From: Gloeopeniophorella convolvens
Lineage: Eukaryota; Basidiomycota; Agaricomycetes; Russulales
Reading direction: 5' to 3'
Assembly: GCA_022496205.1 (NCBI GenBank)
Contig: WTXD01000023.1
Span: 62,001-126,000, forward strand
Length of the DNA stretch: 64,000 nucleotides
Shown here: positions 56,986 to 64,000 of the stretch, in pieces
Numbering within the stretch: the first letter of the stretch is position 1
Layout of the letters: every line of letters begins with the position of its first letter
Position numbers and translations under genes: made by a program
Notes under the pieces: generated by a model
Seen by the model: only the letters and a program-made list of their open reading frames with translations
The model's database searches: none
What the model was told of the DNA's origin: nothing

Positions 56986-58338
56986 AAATTGTGAATGTTG
57001 TGTTGCAGAGGAAGTAAGCTGACTAGGTGGAACTTGATAGAACTGGCTGCAAAGTGGCCATGGAGTCTGAAGCCTCGTCGAGCAGTACGCCTATATTGGG
57101 ATCGGTTAGCTGACCACATGGCTTGCAGGGACTTTTGGTCGGCTTGCATCCGACTGCATCCGGGGCTACTGTTTCAGATAGGCGGAGCTGCATAGTACCC
57201 CCGTGCCGTCAGCATGCCACCTGGAGGCTGGTGGAGAGGGTTGGGAGAGGACGTCAGATACCTGAGGCCCCAGTTTCCCTCTCTCCCTGCCAGGTACAGT
57301 CCCTCACGTCCTGCGACTTGACTATCACGTTCTTGCTTCTCTCTCCCTGCTAGGGAACGTCGTATTCAACCCAAATGACTTCTGAGTGATCGTATACGTG
57401 GGCTTGGCGCGGACTTAGGAGGTGATCCAGCTCCGGAATCTATTTTGCCCATGATGGCGATAACCCGTCAAGTAGGCTGAGCGCACAGCTATCTGGAGAG
57501 GGAATGATGGGTACCTGTCGCTAGCGCTGTACTGGTTCACCATGGGCAGTGGCCGCGAGCCCGAGTCAAAAGCACCAAGACTGCGATTTGCGAAGGGAGT
57601 CAAAAAGGCTGAGAAACTCGCTGAGCGGGCTGCTGCGAATTCTTCAACGGAACCACGGAGGTCTGGCTCGGTCTACGGCTCAGCATGATGGAAGTACAAT
57701 TTCAATTTCAAGTTTCTCGGAACGGTATGCAGTCGCACGGTCACGACTCACAGCTCGGATTTCGGAGGGTTCCGAGTCCCGGCTATATTCCCGATTCGGT
57801 GCTTGTGTTCCCAAACGAGGCAGGTCCCGTTTTTAGTCGGCGCTCGGTGCTGAACGACTCGCACGTGGTGTAGCTGGTTCATCACGTTCGCTTCGCATTC
57901 TTCGACCATGGTGGGCGTGTCAGTTGCGAAAGGTGTCCGGTCCAATTCTGGATGTGTCCAGCGGGCTGCAGTATGCCTTTTGTCTCAGCGTACATTATCA
58001 AAACTCAGACCTTTCACTTGCCTTCCACCATGCGCGTTTTATCGGAGCTATTGCTTGCGTCCACAACGTCTTTTCACTTCACTCCTCCTACCGGCGTCTC
58101 CATTATGGCAGTATTCGAGTGCTACCAAATACTGCATGGTCCTTCTCTCTTGTCACAGACTCGTCTATGGCGGGCCGCATCGAAATTTTGGTCTGGACTG
58201 CAAGTCAGCAACCCGCTCGGATATGCCATAAAGTCTCTTCGTCTGGCTGTCATCTTCACGTCTGCACTTGTCTACTGCTACCCATTCACCCCTGTATATT
58301 CTCTCGATTAGCCGGTCTAATCTTATCGTTAACACATC
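56986..58338. other. 1.35-kb intergenic region upstream of the HAD phosphatase
   Basis: No supported gene. A 119-codon plus-strand frame (57952-58311) is hydrophobic in part but has no homologue I know and ends just before the phosphatase start, so it probably lies in that gene's promoter or leader. Confidence 0.45.
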
Positions 58339-59461
58339 ATGCAAACTACGCAACCCATCATCGCTGTCTCTGCTCCGACACCTACTGTGGGAGCCAAGGA
58401 GAGTATCCACTCGCGCATCTACAGGACGAGCACCTTCCTCGCCGACGCGGCACTTTTTGATATGGCAAGTAAACGAATGTTCATCACCTTCATTGAAATG
58501 CTCACTTTACCTCTCGGGTAATACAGGATGGAACTCTGACCGACTCCATCGCCGCTGTCGAGGCTGCGTGGAGCAAGGTGGCACAAGAGATCGGCGAGGA
58601 TCCGGCATTCGTGATCGCCGCAACGCATGGAAAGCGAGCCATAGATAACCTCACACACTTCAAGCCCCACCTCCTCGCGCACGAGCTGGACGCAGCTGTT
58701 GACGAGTTCGAGAGTTCAATCCTGTTCTACGCGGACGCACACTCTCATGCGCGTGCCGCAAGAGGCTCGTCGACGCCGTCGCTCACGTCCGGCTCTAGTT
58801 CAAGCAGTGGGAGTGAGGGTCCGTCACTCATGGCCAGCGCAGCCGTGTCGTCGGAGCAGCTCGTCTCGGAGCCAATGGTAGAACTTGCAGAAGAGCTTGC
58901 TCAGGCCCTGAGCGCCGAGCGCGACGGTGCGGCCGAGTGGGAGCTCGAGGCTGCCTCGGTGGATCGCGCCGTGCGCATCCTTCCGGGGGTCAAAGCACTT
59001 ATCGAGGCAATCCCGAAGGGCCGCTACGCAGTCGCCACGTCTGGCGCTAAGACATACGGTGAGCCTTCGCTGCCAGCCTCAAGCATGAACCGCAGCTGAC
59101 GGGCGGAAATGAAATAGCACATGGCTGCATGTCCCGCGTGGGCATCACCCCCCCTGACGTGACTATCACTGCAGATGACCGTCGTCTCAAAGCCGGAAAA
59201 CCAGCCCCAGACCCGTTCCTCCTTGCTGCCGAGTGCCTCGGATACACGGCATCACGCTGTGTTGTCTTCGAAGACTCGCCCAGCGGCATCAAAGCTGGCG
59301 TCGCATCAGGCGCGATTGTCATCGCCGTCTGCACGAGCCACGCGCGAGAGCAGATCGAGGAATGTGGTGCGCACTTCGTGGTTGACACGTTGGAGGACGT
59401 GGGCTGTGAAGTGGTTGAGACGGACGAGGGCTCGCGTCTTATGTTCACTGTCGATTACTAG
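58339..59461 (+). CDS. HAD-superfamily phosphatase (glycerol-1-phosphatase-like), GC-AG intron
   Basis: Hydrolyses a phosphate monoester; the motif set resembles the fungal GPP/DOG sugar- and glycerol-phosphatase group. Exons 58339-58464, 58527-59058 and 59118-59461 sum to 1002 nt (333 aa). Motif I is FDMDGTLTDS (two catalytic Asp), motif II is the Ser in AVATSGAK, motif III is the Lys in KAGKPAPDPF and motif IV is FEDSPSGIKAG. The first intron (58465-58526) starts GCAAGT, a GC-AG intron, and it splits motif I. The cap domain carries an extra Ser/Glu-rich loop of about 50 residues (from HARAARGSSTP to VSSEQLVSEP) that typical GPP enzymes lack. No signal peptide; cytosolic location expected. 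Substrate uncertain. Confidence 0.85.
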
Positions 59462-60492
59462 GCTCGGTTGTACGTACATTCGACATTTTAGGATATGAAA
59501 CAGCTTGCGGTTTGGGTTCAGAGAGTGCCAACGCTAGACGGTGCTTCGAGTCCGGTTCGATGCACTGGCCCGGGGTGGCCGGAGTTGACCGTCGGCCGGG
59601 TGGAGCGCGGGTGTCTGACTCTGGAAGAGTCCGATCGTACCTGGGCTTCCCGCTCCGGCCCTTCGCCGAACTCTCCCAATCCCGACCGGTCGACGGCCGA
59701 TGCGCGGCACGTGCCCCAGCTTTTGCACGCAACTGCCACTGCCTCCTCTTGTCCAGCTACTTGGTCGATGCATGAGCGTCGAACGTTGAACACCTCTCCT
59801 CCTGATTGGACTATCCTACCCAAACTGTACCCACAATTTGGCTAACTTCTGAAGCTATCCATGACGGGTTGCCTCGTGACTCCGGACTTCGCGGTGGTGA
59901 GTTGTTTACGCCCATGGTGGACGTGAAGAATTAATGGTGTAGATGTCACTTCGTCAAGTTGGAAGCTCTTTCTCCAGGTCAATTGTCAATACGCGGTTGC
60001 ATTTTCTCGGCCATAGGCTCGCACTAGCCACCCTGCTTGCTTTTCCCCTTTCAATGACATCGTTACCGATTGCCACGACTTCGCTGGTCAGGACTCAGCG
60101 GGCAACAATAAGTTTGAAATGCCGGTGGACTTCTTTGTAGCTCCGTGCACTGTCATCGCTCCCCACTTGCTGTGACTTGATGCACGGACACTGTTCTGTT
60201 TGGATTGCACTAGCAGGATTGATGGCATGTTCCGCGAAGGCAAACGCGCGCGACGCTGCGTTATTAAGTAATTGTACATGCTCCATCGCTGTCTAGGGTT
60301 CCATCAGGAATTTTCGACGTCAAGGTATTGCGATGCTCCGCTACTCATGTGATGCCGGTCATCTCAACACGGTATAAGCCTTGCTCTAGCCGGGACCACT
60401 TCGTCACCGGACGTCAACTACCTCACGCATAAAAAGGCCAGGGAAACACTCTCCGATTTACAGAGAACACTCAGTTCCTATCACGTCCACCC
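59462..60492. other. intergenic region upstream of the acid phosphatase
   Basis: About 1 kb. The first part (59520-59720) is GC-rich with overlapping artefact frames; the rest is AT-balanced. No gene or RNA supported. Confidence 0.5.
60429..60436 (+). promoter_or_regulatory. TATA-like element of the acid phosphatase gene
   Basis: ATAAAAAG lies 57-64 bp before the start codon in a stretch otherwise free of similar strings. Position suits a fungal core promoter with a short leader. Confidence 0.45.
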
Positions 60493-62209
60493 ATGCTTGC
60501 CTTGCTCGCATTTCAATTGCTGCTCGGCTTACAGCCAGTTGTCTCTGCCTCGTACCCTCCCGGGCCATGGAATATCTCCGACTACTGCAATGCACCGCAT
60601 GTCAACGCGTCCCACTATGAGCATCCAACAGAGGATGCGGAACTTGTCCATCTCAGCGTTCTGATGCGGCACCACAAGGTATGTCATTTGCTGAGGCAGA
60701 TAACTTCAAACGTTGAACTTGACCACCATAGCGTGCACCTGTTGCCCTCGTTCCTGATGAGCGATCTATCAACGTAGGAATTGGCTGGGACTGTACCTGC
60801 GCCAAGCAGTTTACATATGGTGGTGGTGGCGCGCGGCTCTATCATACCGTGCGCACCCCACCGAACCACCCGTTCGCCCAGCAGATATGGCCTGGCACCT
60901 GCGAGGAGGGTCAACTCACCGCAGGTGGATTCAACGACGCACGTGAGCACGGCAAGGTATGCGGACGTGCCATCTTCTATGACGAATTCGGACTGACTTT
61001 TGTCGAGGACTTCTGGGGGCTGTATCATGATCATCTAGACTTTCTGCATGCTGTTGAGCCGACAGAGATCAACGTGCGCACGACGTACATAGATCGCACC
61101 AAACAAGTGGCAAGCGCCATGCTGGCCGGCATGGAGCCGCTAACTGCCGAACGCGATTGGGCTTCTCATTCGCAGCCTCAGAGGGTAGGTCCTTGCTCCA
61201 TTTCTTCTGATTATCGTGGGTTGATTGCGGGCGCAGATCGACTCTCTTGTGCCAAATTATAAGTGTCCGCGTGCGGACGCCTTGCAGGCAGCCGCTCAGG
61301 CGGCGCCCAAATGGCAGGCTATTTTGAAGAAGAACGAAGCGCTCAAGGCGCGTCTCGACGCCGTACTTGGGACCAAGGATTCAAAGGCAGTTTGGCCAAA
61401 TAGCTGTACGTCCATCAGGTATCAACTTTGGGGTGTCATTGAACTTTGGTGCAGTCATGTTCTATCAAGATGTATTGACGTCCCGTGTCTGCAACGACCA
61501 TCCTCTTCCATGCAACACCGCCGGTGACTGCGTGTCGGAGGAGGACGCTGCTCAGATATTCGAACTTGGGAATATCGAATTCGAGTGCGTCACACGTCAC
61601 ACCGGAGCTCGCTTCAGATACCTGTGCTCATCGCCAAACTCCTTCCAGCTACTTATGGCATACAGCGAACAATGCAACGGAGTCCAACCAGCTGACCTTT
61701 GGTTTGTCTACTTTGAATTCCATCAAGGAAGTTCTCCAGGGCTGAATCGGTAGCTCTTAGGCGCCATGTTCTCGGAGCTCGCAGACGGTCTTGAATCTCC
61801 GAGGCACCGCCTTATGCTATATGTTGCGCACGACCTCTCCGTCGTGCGTCTCGCATCAGGGCTCGAAATATTCCCCATCCACTGGCCCAAGCTTGGTTCC
61901 GAGATCGTAATTGAAGTACGTTCTTGCTTCCGGACCTCCAAGCTCCGTTGGCTCATCGCACTCTAGATCTGGAAAGACAAGCACGATGAGCGGTTCGTCC
62001 GCGTGCTGTACGATGGGGCAGTCGTACGCCACTTGGGGTGGACACCATTGGAAAGGTTCTTGCAGCATCTGAGGCGACAGGTACCGAAAGATCTATTTGA
62101 GAAGTGCACAGCGGTCCCCAGCAAAGAAGCATTGATGCTTCAAACGACGGTCCAGCACTCCGCCCTACAGAGCCCCGATACTTTCCCAATCCAAGCCCCG
62201 TTGTTGTAA
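60493..62209 (+). CDS. secreted histidine acid phosphatase family protein
   Basis: Clade-2 histidine phosphatase, expected to be secreted. The N-terminus is a signal peptide (MLALLAFQLLLGLQPVVSA), followed by N-glycosylation sites NIS and NAS. Intron 60679-60731 splits the active-site motif; spliced it reads LMRHHKRAPVALVP, where the usual motif is RHGxRxP. Further family parts are VGIGWDCACAKQF, QIWPGTCEEGQLTAGGF, LTSRVCNDHPLPC, LWHTANNATESNQLTFG and the proton-donor motif YVAHDLSVVRLASGL (HD). Other introns include one ending at 61236 before IDSLVPNYKCPRA, and a 51-nt stretch beginning at 60957 that has GT-AG ends, no stop and length divisible by three. The chain resembles the basidiomycete phosphoglycerate-mutase-like group; phytase activity is not implied. 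Confidence 0.8.
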
Positions 62210-63835
62210 CTATGCACAATCATCCTGTATTCCAGCACGCCTTGGTGCTTACGCTTGAAATGTTGATCCGAGTCTCTGAGACATTCAGCGCAGTAGAGCG
62301 ATTTAAGTCCTGACCCATTGGCGCGACGCGGTCAGGAGTCGGAAGGCAGCAGTGACTGCCTGACGGCCTGACCGGGACCTTCCGGCCCCTTCCGACGCGG
62401 GCTTCAAAATTCACGGCAGACTCCGAGGCGTGCAGTGACGAACTCCCCGTCCGTCTCTTTGTCTAGGTTTCGTCAGTTCCGTCGATAGTTTAATCCAGTC
62501 TTGCACAGCGACATCTCCTCAAATAATGTGGCCCAAATCCGTTCCCATGCACCACCCTTCCCAGGGATAAGCGGGCGGAGGAACTCATCGTCGCGGAGTC
62601 GATGGGAAGCTGAGCTGCTCAGGTGACCGAGTCCGCCCCGCCCCGATTCCGAGGAAGCTTCGCCTGAAAACTTCCAGGACATTAGCACGCTTCCTTATGC
62701 GATGTTCTGATTTAACGTAGAATTAATCCACCGGCATAGATGAAAAGCCGCGTACGGCGCCCTATGCATGTAGCTCCCACGACATCGATATCTTGGCGGA
62801 GTGTGCCCGCCGCGTCAACGTTTCAACCCACAGCATATTGACAAAATGGCCTGGCACATTGCGGACTGTGCCTTGCTTGCCATTCAGAAGACAGGATCAA
62901 GCCGCAATAACAGCGCGTCCCAAAGGCGTGCTCCCGGAGCGGCACCCAGCTACCGCGTTCTCCTTGGCCTCAATTTAACTACATACACACCCGAGACGAT
63001 GTCAATGCCGTTACTGGAAGTGCAGTTTCTCAAAGTCTGGCGGCTGGCCGCTTATACTTCCCGGCTGAGTAATATTTACCGAGTTCCTATTCGACCCGCT
63101 GTGCGCCAGCTGAGGAAGCGTTAAGAACCGATAAGGACACCTTTCGGATCATAGGCTATGCCAGTCCGAGCGCCGGCTTTTGGGAAGTGACTATCCAGAG
63201 GCTACAGGACACACGGTACTTGGATTGAAATACTGAGGCCTTGAGCTTGAGGGGTGATGAAAGGCAATTGCAAGGTGTAGCAGATCTAGCCTGGCCCCGA
63301 TAGCCGATGGATGGTTGACGGAGACGAAAACTTCGGCCTTGGCCGTGAAGCGCGTTGACTCCGCAAACGCGTCTGGCAACTGGGCAACTGCATCCGGATT
63401 TTCTACCAGCCCGAGAATCCCGCAACCTCGCCTCAGCTAGTGACGACTGGTGGTGCCCGGAGGGGCCTCTTTGCCATCTCCCTTTTCGATGGACTGACAG
63501 GCTCTACAATATCGTCTCATCGCCCTACTCGCACTTATGGGGATGCCCTCGTCCAGGGGCCTGACCGCAATCGTGACATCTGCATCGTACGTGAGGCTCG
63601 CCAGCTGACGGGATCCCAGGAGTGCTTCGGCTCGAGACGGATCCAACACCATGAGACCGAAGTTCGCAATGCTTAAGGATATATGCACCGCATACTTCGC
63701 GCCAGGCCCTCGGCATGGTATTTCGGTATCGTGGCCTCGATGATACTATCCACGCCCTATAAGACGGAAGGGCAATGTAATCAACACACTCTCCCACCCA
63801 GCTCTCCCACCAGAATTGGCAGAACAACATCACCC
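62210..63835. other. 1.6-kb intergenic region upstream of the P450
   Basis: No supported gene. Around 62325-62400 a dense run of GGAAGG/CCTTCC and CGGCC strings forms short inverted repeats. The 107-codon plus-strand frame at 62801-63124 lacks any motif. Confidence 0.45.
63758..63763 (+). promoter_or_regulatory. TATA box of the P450 gene
   Basis: TATAAG at 73-78 bp before the P450 start codon, the only such string in the preceding 150 bp. Confidence 0.45.
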
Positions 63836-64000
63836 ATGATAATCCTTGATCTACTCGCACTCATATTCTTTGCATATGCCGTCCAGGTTCTCTTAGATCG
63901 TCGTAGGCGTGGAGGTTTGCCCTATCCGCCTGGCCCACGCCCACTGCCCATCCTAGGCAATGTCTTGGACATCCCAAAGGAGTCTTCGTGGTTCAAGTAT
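63836..64000 (+). CDS. cytochrome P450, N-terminal part, cut by the window edge
   Basis: The first 55 codons are present and the gene continues past the right end. The start MIILDLLALIFFAYAVQVLL is a membrane anchor for the endoplasmic reticulum, followed by the basic stop-transfer DRRRRGG and the proline-rich hinge LPYPPGPRPLPILGN that is diagnostic of microsomal P450s. VLDIPKESSW agrees with the CYP families common in white-rot fungi. The haem-binding Cys lies outside the window, so subfamily and substrate cannot be judged. Confidence 0.85.
   Translation, partial: MIILDLLALIFFAYAVQVLLDRRRRGGLPYPPGPRPLPILGNVLDIPKESSWFKY

Noticed and set aside
57952..58311. 119-codon plus-strand frame just before the HAD phosphatase
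   Set aside because: No homology, mixed hydrophobic composition, and position in the expected promoter or leader.
45560..64000. Secondary-metabolite gene cluster (reductase, phosphatases, P450)
   Set aside because: No backbone enzyme, transporter or regulator, and the genes are separated by unrelated DUF6533 genes and long spacers.

Overview
The window is genomic DNA of a filamentous basidiomycete, most likely an Agaricomycete. Nearly every gene is cut by short GT-AG introns of about 47-62 nt. The gene content is typical of that group: DUF6533 membrane proteins, aryl-alcohol dehydrogenase and other aldo-keto reductases, a microsomal P450, BTB/POZ families, and eukaryotic core genes (ELP1, EFG1, a RhoGEF-BAR-SH3 protein). 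I found no bacterial, viral or organellar gene, no CRISPR array and no convincing tRNA or rRNA.

Layout. 0.5-1.8 kb: an aldo-keto reductase (minus). 5.0-8.0 kb: a Tuba-like RhoGEF-BAR-SH3 gene (plus) whose frame breaks twice. 7.7-16.8 kb: three tandem ~3-kb units, each carrying the 3' end of the RhoGEF gene (its SH3 domain) followed by a coiled-coil gene of a basidiomycete family. Copies A and B give clean five-exon models, copy C is decayed, and unit B holds a 201-bp MITE-like insert. 16.8-24.5 kb: three tandem double-BTB genes (minus), the first with two in-frame stops. 25.0-28.2 kb: a class III CoA-transferase and an unrecognised gene (plus). 28.4-34.9 kb: ELP1 (minus) and EFG1 (plus), head to head across 172 bp. 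35.1-43.1 kb: three paralogues (minus) with an N-terminal PPxY motif, an Ala/Glu/Arg-rich coiled coil and an unrecognised C-terminal region. 45.6-47.0 kb: an aryl-alcohol dehydrogenase (minus). 48.8-56.8 kb: three DUF6533 membrane-protein genes (minus), two of them in a 2-kb segmental duplication. 58.3-62.2 kb: a HAD phosphatase and a secreted histidine acid phosphatase (plus). 63.8 kb to the end: the first exon of a P450 (plus).

The main theme is local gene-family growth: four unrelated families each occur as exactly three neighbouring copies, with intact, young-pseudogene and decayed members. No shared pathway links these families. ELP1 (wobble-uridine tRNA modification) and EFG1 (18S rRNA maturation) share a promoter region and both serve translation. 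The two reductases, the phosphatases and the P450 are single enzymes and do not form an obvious metabolite cluster.

Gene models rest on reading splice sites and keeping frame across exons. Where I give a summed exon length, the exons add to a multiple of three. Family names come from recognised motifs, not from database searches.
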